Shown in pieces: positions 30,914 through 39,836 of a stretch of 64,000 nucleotides of DNA. Position numbers and translations under genes: made by a program. This DNA is from Aliidongia sp035943795 (GTDB lineage: Bacteria > Pseudomonadota > Alphaproteobacteria > ATCC43930 > CGMCC-115725), in the NCBI RefSeq assembly GCF_035943795.1, contig NZ_DASZBY010000083.1, positions 62,001 to 126,000 of the forward strand. Reading direction: 5' to 3'. The notes below the pieces were generated by a model that saw only the letters and a list, made by a program, of their open reading frames with translations, was not told the origin of the DNA and ran no database searches. Every line of letters starts with the position of its first letter. The first letter of the stretch is position 1.

Positions 30914-31153
30914 ATGCGTCTGAGCCTTGCCCTGATCCTTCCGCTGCTGGCCGCATCCGCCGGCTGCTCGCTGATTTTCGGGGACGACGCCGAGAAGGCG
31001 CCGAGCGACATCCTGCTGCGCCTGCCGGCCGCGGACATGACCAAGGCCCAGGCCGATGCCGCCACTTCCTGCGCGCCCTATAAAAAGGGCGCGCAGCTCA
31101 AGGACGTCGTGGTGATGAACGGCGTGCAGATCGCGGAATTCGCCTGCAAGTGA
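30914..31153 (+). CDS. Small lipoprotein of unknown function
   Basis: A 79-residue protein: signal peptide MRLSLALILPLLAASAG followed by the lipobox Cys18, then about 60 residues with two Cys (in TSCAPYKKG and at the C-terminus AEFACK) that could form a disulfide. The ATG at 30914 lies 7 bases after the TfoX gene, so it is probably the last gene of this group. I do not recognise the family. Confidence 0.72.
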   Translation: MRLSLALILPLLAASAGCSLIFGDDAEKAPSDILLRLPAADMTKAQADAATSCAPYKKGAQLKDVVVMNGVQIAEFACK

Positions 31154-31156
31154 CGG

Positions 31157-31176
31157 GCGGGGGCCGTCGCCCCCGC
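31157..31176. terminator. GC-rich hairpin between convergent genes
   Basis: The arms GCGGGGGC and GCCCCCGC are perfect complements around a CGTC tetraloop, three bases after the small lipoprotein's stop and six before the malate synthase stop. No T-run follows, so termination efficiency is uncertain. Confidence 0.5.
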
Positions 31177-31181
31177 TGCCG

Positions 31182-32795
31182 TCAATGCGCGCCGGCGACC
31201 ATCTTGTAGGCCGGCAGCGTCAGGAATGTCTCGAACCGGTCGGGTTCGACCAGTTGCAGGAACAGGGCCGCCGCCTCGGCATAGCAATGCTGGGCGATCG
31301 CTTCGGGCGCCAGACCCTTGTCGATCTTGCGCAGCTCTTCGTCGAGCACCTTGCGGATCAGCGCCGCATCGACCGTGCGGCCGTCGTCGAGCGTGGCGCC
31401 GTGACGGCGCCATTGCCAGACCTGAGCGCGGCTGATCTCGGCCGTCGCCGCATCCTCCATCAGGTTGAACAGCGGGACGCAGCCGATACCGCGCAGCCAA
31501 GCCTCGATATAGCCGATGCCGACGGCGATGTTCTGACGCAGGCCGGCTTCGGTCTTGGTCCCTTCCGGGATCACGACCAGATCGGCCGGGCCGACATCGA
31601 CGTCCAGGCGCTTCTTGTCGATCTGGTTGGCACCCGGCATCAGCCGGTCGAACACCTCGCGCGCGATCGGCACCAGGCCCGGATGGGCGACCCACGTGCC
31701 GTCATGGCCGTCAGCGGCCTCGCGTTCCTTGTCGGCCTTGACCTTGGCCATGGCCGCGTCGTTCGCGGCCGGGTCGTTCTTGATCGGGATCTGGGCCGCC
31801 ATGCCGCCCATGGCATGGACGTTGCGGCGATGGCAGACCTGGATCACCCGCTGGCTGTACGAGCGCAGAAAATGGGTCGTCATGGTCACTTGGCCGCGAT
31901 CGGGCAGCACGGCCGCCGGGTCGTTCGCGAACTTCTTGATGAAGCTGAAGATATAGTCCCAGCGGCCGCAGTTGAGGCCGGCGGAATGCTGCTTCAGCTC
32001 CCACAGGATCTCGTCCATCTCGAAACTGGCGAGGATGGTCTCGATCAGCACGGTCGCCTTGATCGAGCCCGGCGGAATGCCGAGCGCGGTCTGGGCGTGC
32101 AGGAATACCTCGTTCCACAGGCGGGCCTCGAAGCGCGATTCCATCTTCGGCAGATAGAAATACGGGCCTGAGCCCTTGGCGAGCAGCGCCTTGGCGTTGT
32201 GGAAGAAATACAGGCCGAAATCGAACAGCGCGCCGCTCATCGGCCGGCCGTCGACCACCAGGTGGGCCTCGGGCAAATGCCAGCCGCGCGGCCGCACGAA
32301 CAGGACGGCGGTCTTTTCCGCAAGCTTGTAGGCCTTGCCGCTGGTCGGATCGGTGAAACCGATCGTGCCGGCGATGGCGTCGCGGAGATTGACCTGGCCG
32401 TCGATCAGGTTCGCCCAGGTCGGCGTGCTCGAATCCTCGAAATCCGCCATGAACACATGGGCGCCGGAATTGAGCGCGTTGATGATCATCTTGCGATCGA
32501 CCGGGCCGGTGATCTCGACCCGCCGGTCCAGGATATCGGCCGGCAGCGGCGCCACGGTCCATTCGCTGTCGCGGATCTCCTGGGTCTCCGGCGGGAAGAC
32601 CGGCTTGTTGCCGGCATCGAGCCAGGCCTGGACTTCATCGCGCTTTGCCAGCAGGCGAAGGCGCTCGGCGCCGAATGCGCGCTCCAGACCGACGATGAAG
32701 GCGAGCGCCTCCGGGGTCAGGATCGTCTCCTGACCGGGTGCCGTCGGCGCCTTGAGTTCGACGCCGGCCGGCGGGTCGATCTTGGTCATTTCCAT
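31182..32795 (-). CDS. aceB: Malate synthase A
   Basis: A 537-residue enzyme that condenses glyoxylate with acetyl-CoA to malate. Seen: the A-type start (ILTPEALAFIVGLERAF), VFMADFEDSSTPTWANLIDGQVNL, LFVRPRGWHLPEAH, ATVLIETILASFEMDEILWEL, and NCGRWDYIFSFIKKF. Length fits form A (about 530), not form G (about 720). No isocitrate lyase gene is next to it; it could serve the glyoxylate shunt, glycolate use or the ethylmalonyl-CoA pathway. Confidence 0.95.
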   Translation of the reverse strand: MEMTKIDPPAGVELKAPTAPGQETILTPEALAFIVGLERAFGAERLRLLAKRDEVQAWLDAGNKPVFPPETQEIRDSEWTVAPLPADILDRRVEITGPVDRKMIINALNSGAHVFMADFEDSSTPTWANLIDGQVNLRDAIAGTIGFTDPTSGKAYKLAEKTAVLFVRPRGWHLPEAHLVVDGRPMSGALFDFGLYFFHNAKALLAKGSGPYFYLPKMESRFEARLWNEVFLHAQTALGIPPGSIKATVLIETILASFEMDEILWELKQHSAGLNCGRWDYIFSFIKKFANDPAAVLPDRGQVTMTTHFLRSYSQRVIQVCHRRNVHAMGGMAAQIPIKNDPAANDAAMAKVKADKEREAADGHDGTWVAHPGLVPIAREVFDRLMPGANQIDKKRLDVDVGPADLVVIPEGTKTEAGLRQNIAVGIGYIEAWLRGIGCVPLFNLMEDAATAEISRAQVWQWRRHGATLDDGRTVDAALIRKVLDEELRKIDKGLAPEAIAQHCYAEAAALFLQLVEPDRFETFLTLPAYKMVAGAH

Positions 32796-32839
32796 TTCCT
32801 CGTTCGTTTTCGGGCGATGCCTCGTTCCCAGGGCCGCCG

Positions 32840-33499
32840 CTAGAACTCCGACGCTTCGACGATCATCGGCTCGTTACCGGCCGCTTCCTGCCATTCCTGG
32901 AAGGACGGCAGCGACCAGACCGCATCGGCATAGGCCTGGCAGACCTCGTCGAGCTCGATCTTGTAGGTCCGGAATCGGCTGACGACGGGCGCGAACATGG
33001 CGTCGGCGATGGTGAAGCCGCCGAACAGAAACGGTCCGACGGCCGCCTCGCCGAACCGCTTGCGGCAATCCCGCCAGATCGTGGCGATGCGATTGATGTC
33101 GGCCTGGACCTCGGGTGTCACACCCCGGTTCGGAAAGGACGACCGGATGTTCATCGGGCAGTGGTCCCGAAAGGCATTGAAGTGGGAATGCATCTCGGCC
33201 GAGACCGATCGGGCGAGCGCGCGCGCGACCTGGTCCGCCGGCCATAGCATCCGTTCCGGCACCAGCTCGGCCAGGTATTCCGCAATCGCGAGCCCGTCCC
33301 AGATGACCCTGTCGCCATGGTGCAGCACCGGAACCCGGCCGCTCGGCGAATGGCGTAGGATCTCCGCCTTGGTGCCTGCCATGTCGAGCGGGATGACCAC
33401 CTCGTCGAAATCCAGCCCGGCCGCCTTCAGCACCAGCCACGGCCGCAGCGACCAGCTCGAATAATTCTTGTTGCCGAGGTAGATCGTGAAGTCTGCCAT
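32840..33499 (-). CDS. Glutathione S-transferase family protein
   Basis: A 219-residue protein with a thioredoxin-like N-terminal domain (FTIYLGNKNYSSWSLRPWLVLKAAGL, then the cis-Pro region RVPVLHHGD and IWDGLAIAEYL) and an all-helical C-terminal domain with GGFTIADAMFAPVVSRF. The SSWSLRPW active-site segment suggests a Ser-type enzyme. The substrate is unknown. It follows malate synthase by 44 bp on the same strand reading towards it. Confidence 0.9.
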   Translation of the reverse strand: MADFTIYLGNKNYSSWSLRPWLVLKAAGLDFDEVVIPLDMAGTKAEILRHSPSGRVPVLHHGDRVIWDGLAIAEYLAELVPERMLWPADQVARALARSVSAEMHSHFNAFRDHCPMNIRSSFPNRGVTPEVQADINRIATIWRDCRKRFGEAAVGPFLFGGFTIADAMFAPVVSRFRTYKIELDEVCQAYADAVWSLPSFQEWQEAAGNEPMIVEASEF

Positions 33500-33704
33500 C
33501 GGGTCACGTTCCTCCGCGGATGGTTGGGTGACAGTTTTGACCGGTTCCGGCAGCCCGTGCAACCATCGACCGTTGCAGCGGTAACGATACCCACCCGTCC
33601 ACATTCGACCACTTCCCAATCGAGGGGGCTCGGGAGCAGGATGCCGCTCATCACGGGATCCAAGGATCGCCGGACGCAATGGTTCGCTGTGGAGTGGAAC
33701 AAAG

Positions 33705-35087
33705 ATGGTTGAGACGCTGATCGACGGCGTGGGTGGCATTCCGATCGTGGCCGTGACCACGGAGAGTTTCGGTCCCTGGAAGACGGAGCACCCCGGTGCC
33801 GTCGGCGCCTGGCTGGCCGCCACCGGCTTCACCGGCGAAGCCGGCAAGACCGCGCTCGTCCCCGGCCCCGACGGCCATCTGTCGATGGTGGTCCAGGGGG
33901 TGTCGACCGACGATGCGCTCTGGGCTCTGGCGGGCCTGCCCGACAGCCTGCCCGAAGGCACCTACCGGCTGGGCTTCGACAGCGAGAGCCTGTTCGGCAA
34001 GGGTGCGGGTACGCGCCTGGCGCTCGGCTGGGCGCTCGGTTCCTACGTCTTCAGCCGCTACAAAGCGCCCAAGCGCAAGTTCGCGCAGCTGGTCTGGCCA
34101 GAGAGTGCCGATCGCGGCGCGGTCGCCGGCCTCGCCGACGGGCTGTCGCTGACGCGCGACCTGATCAACACCCCGGCCGAGGACATGGGGCCGGCCGAGC
34201 TGGCGGCCGCCGCGACCAGGCTCGCCGAAGCGCATGGCGCCAGGATCAAGCTGATCGTCGGCGACGACCTGCTGGCGCAGAACTATCCGACGATCCACGC
34301 GGTCGGCCGCGGCAGCGTGCGCGCGCCGCGCCTGATCGACCTCACCTGGGGCGACGAGGCGGCGCCGAAGCTGACCCTGGTCGGCAAGGGCGTGTGCTTC
34401 GATTCCGGCGGGCTCGACATCAAGTCGGCGGCCGGCATGAAGATGATGAAGAAGGACATGGGCGGCTCCGCCACCGTGCTGGGCCTCGCCCACGCGATCA
34501 TGGCGGCCGGGCTCAAGGTCCGCCTGCGCGTGCTGGTGCCGGCGGTCGAGAATTCCATCTCGGGCAATGCCTTCCGCCCGATGGACATCTTCAAGACGCG
34601 CAAGGGCCTGACCGTCGAGATCGGCAACACCGATGCCGAGGGACGCCTGGTGCTGTGCGACGCGCTGGCCGAGGCCGTGACCGAAGATCCGGCGCTGCTG
34701 ATCGACATGGCGACCCTGACCGGCGCCGCGCGCGTCGCGCTGGGGCCGGAACTGCCGGTGCTGTTTTCAAACGACGATAGGGTCGCCGCCGACCTTCTGG
34801 AGGCCGGCACGGCCGAAGCCGATCCGCTGTGGCGCCTGCCGCTGTGGAAATCCTATCGGAAGTATCTGGACAGCAAGATCGCCGACATCAACAACGCGTC
34901 GGACTCGGGTTTCGCCGGTGCGATCACGGCTGCGCTGTATCTGCAGGAGTTCGTCGGATCCAAGGTGCCGTGGATCCATATCGATACCTTCGCCTGGAAC
35001 CAGGCGACCCGTGCCGGGCGCCCAGAGGGCGGCGAGGGTCTGGCACTGCGCGCGCTGTTCCGCCTGATCCAGCAGCGGTTCGGCTGA
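33705..35087 (+). CDS. Leucyl aminopeptidase family (M17) metallopeptidase
   Basis: A 460-residue M17 peptidase. The C-terminal catalytic domain has VGKGVCFDSGGLDIKSAAGMKMMKKDMGG (first metal/Lys region, near 226-254) and the signature NTDAEGRL (about 307-314). The N-terminal domain is short and diverged from PepA, as in the PepB-like alphaproteobacterial branch. It is a cytoplasmic hexamer that removes N-terminal residues. It is divergent from the GST gene and followed by a MarR-type gene. Confidence 0.93.
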   Translation: MVETLIDGVGGIPIVAVTTESFGPWKTEHPGAVGAWLAATGFTGEAGKTALVPGPDGHLSMVVQGVSTDDALWALAGLPDSLPEGTYRLGFDSESLFGKGAGTRLALGWALGSYVFSRYKAPKRKFAQLVWPESADRGAVAGLADGLSLTRDLINTPAEDMGPAELAAAATRLAEAHGARIKLIVGDDLLAQNYPTIHAVGRGSVRAPRLIDLTWGDEAAPKLTLVGKGVCFDSGGLDIKSAAGMKMMKKDMGGSATVLGLAHAIMAAGLKVRLRVLVPAVENSISGNAFRPMDIFKTRKGLTVEIGNTDAEGRLVLCDALAEAVTEDPALLIDMATLTGAARVALGPELPVLFSNDDRVAADLLEAGTAEADPLWRLPLWKSYRKYLDSKIADINNASDSGFAGAITAALYLQEFVGSKVPWIHIDTFAWNQATRAGRPEGGEGLALRALFRLIQQRFG

Positions 35088-35135
35088 GCCTACAGCCGTT
35101 CCAAAGGGTTAACACTTGTGAAAGACCTGTCGCGC

Positions 35136-35169
35136 ATCATTCGGTTCGTTGGCGAAACGAATTGATGAT
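35136..35169. repeat. Interrupted inverted repeat before the MarR gene
   Basis: The inner arms TTCGTT/AACGAA are perfect around a 5-base loop; the outer arms ATCAT/ATGAT are also perfect, separated by 3-4 unpaired bases. It lies 21 bases before the MarR start and ends in TTTT. It may be the MarR operator or a terminator for the aminopeptidase. Confidence 0.4.
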
Positions 35170-35190
35170 TTTGGCGCGGCAGGTCGACCC

Positions 35191-35538
35191 ATGGCGATCG
35201 AGTTCAAAGGACCGGACGGGCTCGACCTGTGGCGGCGCGCCCTGTGCGAAAGCGTGCGTCGCGCCGGCCCCGACCTGTCGGCCCGCCAGTTGGCTATCCT
35301 GCTGACCGTGTACCTGACCGCCCCGCCTCATACCGTGCGCGGGCTGGCTGAAATCCTGAACATCTCCAAGCCCGCCGTGACCCGCGCCCTCGACCGTCTG
35401 GGCATGCTGGGTCTGGCCCGACGCAAGCGCGACGAGGCCGACAAGCGCAACGTGCTGGTTCAGCGCACGGTCAAGGGCTCGGTCTTCCTGACCGAATTCT
35501 CGGAGATCATGGTCAGCACGGCGAAGCAGGCGAAGTAG
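35191..35538 (+). CDS. MarR family transcriptional regulator
   Basis: A 115-residue winged-helix protein: LSARQLAILLTVYLTAPPHTVRGLAEILNISKPAVTRALDRLGMLGLARRKRDEADKRN is in one continuous domain (key residues 31-92), with the wing RKRDEADKRNVLV. It is shorter than typical MarR (about 145) and has little C-terminal dimerisation helix. The ATG at 35191 is preferred over a TTG 42 bases upstream. It follows the aminopeptidase by 103 bp and may respond to an inverted repeat in that gap. Confidence 0.85.
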   Translation: MAIEFKGPDGLDLWRRALCESVRRAGPDLSARQLAILLTVYLTAPPHTVRGLAEILNISKPAVTRALDRLGMLGLARRKRDEADKRNVLVQRTVKGSVFLTEFSEIMVSTAKQAK

Positions 35539-35545
35539 CGGCCGT

Positions 35546-36484
35546 TCAGTACCCGCTCGCCAGATCGACCCGGTCGGGCCAGCCCTCGCCTGCCTGCAGC
35601 CGACGCAGATTGTCGGCCACGACCAGCGACGCGGTGGCGGGGTTGGTCACGGCGGCGACGTGCGGGGTCACGACGATCCGCGAATGGGTCCAGAACGGAT
35701 GTGCCTCGGGCAGCGGCTCGGTCTGGAACACGTCCAGCACCGCTTCGGACAATTGGCCGCTGTCGAGGGCCGCCAGCAGGTCCGCCTCGACCAGGTGCCC
35801 GCCGCGGCCCACGTTGATCAGGCCCGCGCCCTGGGGCATCTGGGCGAAGGTCGCTGCGGACAGGATGCCCTCGGTCGCCGACGTCAGCGGCAGCAGGCAA
35901 ACCAGAATGTCGCTGCGCGCGAGGAACGGCGCGAAGCCGGCCTCGCCGGAAAAGCACGTAACCTGCGGCAGGTCCTTCGGCGTCCGGCTCCAACCGGCGA
36001 CGTCGAACCCTATCCTGACCAGGGCCGCCGCCGTCGCCGTACCCAACTCGCCCAGGCCCAGGATGCCGACGCGCCGATCGACGGTGCGCAGCGGGACGTG
36101 GGGTTCCCACAGCCCGACCTGCTGCTGCCGGCGATAGGTCGGCTCTCCCAGGTGCAGGCGCATCACCTGGAATGTGACGAAATCGGTCATCGCCCGGGTC
36201 ATGGCCGGATCGACCAGACGGACCAGCGGCACATGGGCCGGGTAGCGCCCGTCCTTCAGAACATGATCGACGCCGGCGCCCAGCGATTGGACGAGCCGGA
36301 GCTTGGGGAACGAGGCAAGCCAGCCCTCGGGCGGCAGCCAGCACATCACCGCATCCACCGCGCCGGGATCGGACACATCGCGCCAATGCACGAAGCTGAG
36401 ATCGGGCATGAGGGCCGCGAACGCCGCCTGCCACTTGTCGAAATTTTCGCCCGGCGAGCGAAACGCGAGGGTGAGCCGCGCCAT
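35546..36484 (-). CDS. ghrA: D-2-hydroxyacid dehydrogenase, GhrA-like
   Basis: A 312-residue NAD(P)-dependent dehydrogenase resembling glyoxylate/hydroxypyruvate reductase A. Seen: VQSLGAGVDHVL, nucleotide loop VGILGLGELGTATAAAL, LINVGRGGHLVEADLL with the active-site Arg, VFQTEPLPEAHPFW with Glu, and TPHVAA with the catalytic His. It would reduce glyoxylate or hydroxypyruvate; the substrate is inferred from the branch. Its ATG shares one base with the stop of the upstream phosphatase gene. Confidence 0.88.
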   Translation of the reverse strand: MARLTLAFRSPGENFDKWQAAFAALMPDLSFVHWRDVSDPGAVDAVMCWLPPEGWLASFPKLRLVQSLGAGVDHVLKDGRYPAHVPLVRLVDPAMTRAMTDFVTFQVMRLHLGEPTYRRQQQVGLWEPHVPLRTVDRRVGILGLGELGTATAAALVRIGFDVAGWSRTPKDLPQVTCFSGEAGFAPFLARSDILVCLLPLTSATEGILSAATFAQMPQGAGLINVGRGGHLVEADLLAALDSGQLSEAVLDVFQTEPLPEAHPFWTHSRIVVTPHVAAVTNPATASLVVADNLRRLQAGEGWPDRVDLASGY

Positions 36485-37269
36485 CAGTTCAGCCGCTCGA
36501 CCAGCCGCGCATGGAGCGCTCGGTCGCCGGCCGCGATGATGCGGCCGTCGCTGGTCAGGCCGGGCACGTTGCCCTGCCAGTCGGTCACGATGCCGCCGGC
36601 ACCCTCGATGATCGGCACATGGGCGCAATAGTCGTAGGGCTTCAGGCTGCCTTCGATGACCGCGTCGACGAAGCCGCTGGCAACCAGGCCATAGGCATAG
36701 CAATCGGCGCCGTAGCGCACCAGCTTCGCCCCGTCGGCGACCGCATCAAAGCGCGGCCGGTCGACCGCGTCGAACATGGCCGGCGTGGTCGAGAAGATCG
36801 TGGCGCGCGCGAGGTCCGCGCAGGCCCGCGCCCGGACCGGCTGGCCGTTGAACGTCGTCGGACGGCCCTGTCCGCCCAGCCAGCGCTCGCGCGAAATCGG
36901 CTGGTCGAGCACGCCCAGTACCGGACGGCCCTGGTGCAGGAGCGCGATCAGCGTCCCGAACAGCGGCACGCCGGAAATGAAGGATTTGGTGCCGTCGATC
37001 GGGTCGAGCACCCAGACCCATTCCGCATCGGTCCGGTCGGGACCGTGTTCTTCGCCCAGCACACCATGGTCCGGGAACCGCTGGGTGATGAGTCGGCGCA
37101 TCGCCGCCTCGGCCTCCCGGTCGGCGATGGTGACCGGCGAGGCGTCGTCCTTGTCGATGATCTCGACGGACTGGCGGAAGTAGCGGCGGACGACGTTGCC
37201 CGCCGCATCGGCAAGGTCGGCCGCGAGCGTGGCGGCCGCGTCGAGGACGGCGGGAGCGGCGGGTGTCAT
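36484..37269 (-). CDS. hisN: Inositol monophosphatase family protein, histidinol-phosphatase type
   Basis: A 261-residue metal-dependent phosphatase. Seen: metal motif GEEHG, VLDPIDGTKSFISG, and the C-terminal DYCAHVPIIEGAGG. The sequence resembles HisN-type histidinol-phosphate phosphatases used in histidine synthesis by many alphaproteobacteria; inositol or adenosine bisphosphate phosphatase remain possible. It overlaps ghrA by one base and follows the cytochrome c gene by 10 bp. Confidence 0.85.
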   Translation of the reverse strand: MTPAAPAVLDAAATLAADLADAAGNVVRRYFRQSVEIIDKDDASPVTIADREAEAAMRRLITQRFPDHGVLGEEHGPDRTDAEWVWVLDPIDGTKSFISGVPLFGTLIALLHQGRPVLGVLDQPISRERWLGGQGRPTTFNGQPVRARACADLARATIFSTTPAMFDAVDRPRFDAVADGAKLVRYGADCYAYGLVASGFVDAVIEGSLKPYDYCAHVPIIEGAGGIVTDWQGNVPGLTSDGRIIAAGDRALHARLVERLN

Positions 37270-37279
37270 GACGGGCCGG

Positions 37280-37828
37280 TCATTCCTTGGTGAGATCGAC
37301 CGGGCTGTCGCTCTGCTTGTTCAGGAAAGCGATGACGTCGGCGCGCTCTTCCGGCTTCGGCAGGCCGGCGAAGCCCATCTTGGTGCCGGGCAGGTAGGCC
37401 TTCGGATTGAAGATGAAGGCCGCGACTTCTTGGGGTGCCCAGGTGCCGCCCAGCTTTTTCATCGCGTCCGAATACTGGAAGCTCGCCTCATGGGCGCGCG
37501 GGCCGTTCAGCACGCCATAGAGGTTCGGGCCGACCTTGTTGGCACCGCCCTTGTCGAAGTTGTGGCAGGCGGCGCATTTCTTCGCGATGTCAGCGCCCTT
37601 GGCCGGATCGGCCTTGGCCCAGAGCTCGGCCGGGATCGGCGCCGGCTTCTCGGCGGCCGGGGCGGCGGCGGTCTGCGTCTCGGCCGATTCGCCGCCGGCG
37701 ATCGGATAAGCGGCGGTTTCGAGCTTCTTGGGATGAACCAGTCCCTCGGCGACGAGGCCGGTGACCATCGCGACGATCAATGCGACGAGCAGCGACGCCG
37801 CGAGCTTGTTGAACTCAAACGAAGACAT
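37280..37828 (-). CDS. Membrane-anchored cytochrome c (CycM/c552-like)
   Basis: A 182-residue protein: an N-terminal membrane anchor (LAASLLVALIVAMVTGLVA, 9-27), an Ala/Pro-rich tether (about 45-68) and a class I cytochrome c domain with CAACH (Cys85, Cys88, His89) and axial Met151 in GTKMGFAG. It resembles CycM, which carries electrons from the bc1 complex to the aa3 oxidase in the periplasm. It starts a cyc-hisN-ghrA run. Confidence 0.92.
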   Translation of the reverse strand: MSSFEFNKLAASLLVALIVAMVTGLVAEGLVHPKKLETAAYPIAGGESAETQTAAAPAAEKPAPIPAELWAKADPAKGADIAKKCAACHNFDKGGANKVGPNLYGVLNGPRAHEASFQYSDAMKKLGGTWAPQEVAAFIFNPKAYLPGTKMGFAGLPKPEERADVIAFLNKQSDSPVDLTKE

Positions 37829-38091
37829 GGTGCAGCCCTTGACGGTTTACGCAGTTTGGTGGTCGGGTCGGAAACGATCGGGTGCGCGCGAAAGCTCCGG
37901 TGAATTATCGTGCGGCACGCGGACGACCGTTTCCCATCAGGATGATACGGACGGGAGGTTTCATCATGTCGAGCGACAAATGTCGAGTGCTCGTCTCGTA
38001 AAACACCCAGCCCCGCGCCGGAACCATACCCCGGCACGCGACGGCATCTGTCGCAAAATCCTGCGTCATAGCGCCGCAAAATCAAGGGAAA

Positions 38092-38844
38092 ATGATGATT
38101 TCCAACGCAAATTCGCCCGACGCCCTCGTCGTCATCCCGTCGCGGCTCGCCGCCACGCGGCTGCCGAACAAGCCGCTGGCCGACATCCATGGCGTTCCCA
38201 TGGTCGTGCATGTGTGGCGCCGGGCGGTCGAGGCCGCGATCGGGCCGGTCGTGGTCGCCTGCGGCGACCGGGCGATCCTGGATGCGGTCGAAGCCGCGGG
38301 CGGCACGGCAGTGATGACCGATCCCAACCATCCCTCGGGCTCGGACCGGGTCTGGGAAGCGGTGCAGAAGATCGATCCCGGCGGGCGCCACGACATCATC
38401 GTCAACGTGCAGGGCGACATGCCGACGCTCGACGGCGCGTTCATCCGCCGCGCGCTGGATCCGCTGGCCGATCCGGCGGTGGATATCACAACGCTGGTCT
38501 GCGAAATCGCCGACCCGAGCGAGCGGGAACGGGCGAGCGTGGTCAAGGCGGTGGTCGCCTGGCACGGTGCCGGCGTCGGTCGCGCGCTCTATTTCAGCCG
38601 GGCCGCCGTGCCTACGGGGCCGGGCCCGCTCTACCATCACCTGGGGCTCTACGCCTATCGCCGGGCCGCGTTGCAGCGTTTCGTCAGCCTGCCGCCGGCC
38701 CCGCTCGAACTGCGCGAGAAGCTCGAGCAACTGCGCGCGCTCGAAGCCGGCATGCGCATCGACGCGGTCGAGATCGCGACGGTGCCGCTCAACCTCGATA
38801 CGCCGGAAGATCTTGAGCGCGCGCGCGAGATGCTGAAGGGTTAG
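38092..38844 (+). CDS. kdsB: 3-deoxy-manno-octulosonate cytidylyltransferase
   Basis: A 250-residue nucleotidyltransferase that activates Kdo with CTP for lipopolysaccharide core synthesis. Seen: VVIPSRLAATRLPNKPLADI (CTP loop), VNVQGDMPTL (metal Asp), HHLGLYAYRRAAL, and the C-terminal NLDTPEDLERAR. AAGGGA lies just before paired ATG codons. Kdo indicates a Gram-negative outer membrane. The 263 bp upstream hold only short imperfect repeats that I cannot assign. Confidence 0.95.
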   Translation: MMISNANSPDALVVIPSRLAATRLPNKPLADIHGVPMVVHVWRRAVEAAIGPVVVACGDRAILDAVEAAGGTAVMTDPNHPSGSDRVWEAVQKIDPGGRHDIIVNVQGDMPTLDGAFIRRALDPLADPAVDITTLVCEIADPSERERASVVKAVVAWHGAGVGRALYFSRAAVPTGPGPLYHHLGLYAYRRAALQRFVSLPPAPLELREKLEQLRALEAGMRIDAVEIATVPLNLDTPEDLERAREMLKG

Positions 38845-38891
38845 AGCCTTCCGGATTTCCCGGCCGACCACCAGACCGAACGAAGAGACCG

Positions 38892-39764
38892 ATGCCCGCC
38901 TCATCCCATGCCTCCACCGGCCCGATCTCCTTCCAGGGCTCGCCCGGCGCCTATTCCGACCTCGCCTGCCAGGAAGTGCACCCGGACCGGCGCACCCTGC
39001 CGTGCCGCACCTTCGAGGACGCGCTGGCGGCCCTGGTCGGCGGCGAGGCCGATCTCGCCATGATCCCGATCGAGAATTCCGTCGCCGGCCGCGTCGCCGA
39101 CGTGCATCACCTGCTGCCGCGCTCTGGCCTGTCGATCATCGGCGAGCATTTCGCCCCGGTGCATCACCATTTGCTAGCGGTGCCCGGCGCCTCGATCGAG
39201 TCGCTGAAGACCGTGCGCAGCCATGTCCACGCGCTGTCGCAATGCCGCAACGTGATCCGCGACCTCAAGCTCACGCCCGTGGTCGCGGCCGATACGGCCG
39301 GCGCCGCGGCCGAGGTTGCACGCCTGGGCGACCCGTCGGTCGCCGCAATCGCGTCGGAACTGGCCGGGCGGATCTATGGTCTGGTCTCGCTCAGGGCCGG
39401 CATCGAGGATGCCACCCACAATACGACGCGCTTCGTGGTGCTGGCGCGCGAGCCGGAAGTGCCGAAATTCACCGGCGCCCTCGCGGTCACGACCTTCCTG
39501 TTCCGCGTGCGCAACGTGCCGGCGTCGCTCTACAAGGCGCTGGGCGGCTTCGCGACCAACGGCGTCAACATGACCAAGCTCGAGAGCTACATGGGCGGCG
39601 GCACCTTTGCGGCGACGGAATTCTACGCCGACGTCGAGGCCCATCCGTCCGAGCGTCGGCTGCAGCTGGCGCTCGACGAGCTGAAGTTCTTCACCGAAGA
39701 ACTGACGATGCTGGGGACCTATCCCGCCCATCCGTCGCGGACGAAGCTGGCCCAGGGCCAGTAG
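38892..39764 (+). CDS. pheA: Prephenate dehydratase
   Basis: A 290-residue monofunctional enzyme converting prephenate to phenylpyruvate in phenylalanine synthesis. Seen: ISFQGSPGAYSDLA, IPIENSVAGRVADVHHLL, NTTRF (about 176-180) at the active site, and a C-terminal ACT regulatory domain (about 198-278) with KLESYM in place of the usual ESRP region. There is no chorismate mutase domain, the usual alphaproteobacterial arrangement. It follows kdsB by 47 bp, a common pairing. Confidence 0.95.
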   Translation: MPASSHASTGPISFQGSPGAYSDLACQEVHPDRRTLPCRTFEDALAALVGGEADLAMIPIENSVAGRVADVHHLLPRSGLSIIGEHFAPVHHHLLAVPGASIESLKTVRSHVHALSQCRNVIRDLKLTPVVAADTAGAAAEVARLGDPSVAAIASELAGRIYGLVSLRAGIEDATHNTTRFVVLAREPEVPKFTGALAVTTFLFRVRNVPASLYKALGGFATNGVNMTKLESYMGGGTFAATEFYADVEAHPSERRLQLALDELKFFTEELTMLGTYPAHPSRTKLAQGQ

Positions 39765-39779
39765 CGCGCTTCCCTCACC

Positions 39780-39810
39780 TTGACCTTCCCATGATGGCAA
39801 CCCCATCTGT
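39780..39810 (+). promoter_or_regulatory. MerR-type promoter of the CueR-like gene
   Basis: TTGACC at 39780-39785 (-35), followed by a 19-base spacer containing CTTCCC and an imperfect partner GGCAACC, then ATCTGT at 39805-39810 (-10). The long spacer and the ACCTTCCC half-site match promoters of CueR/HmrR copper regulators, so the gene is probably autoregulated. Confidence 0.55.
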
Positions 39811-39836
39811 CGCTTACCCTTTCGATGGAGCGACAG

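Noticed and set aside
37966..38001. 11-codon frame with a GGGAGG site upstream of kdsB
   Set aside because: Too short to support; it could be a leader peptide but lacks repeated regulatory codons and a following attenuator.
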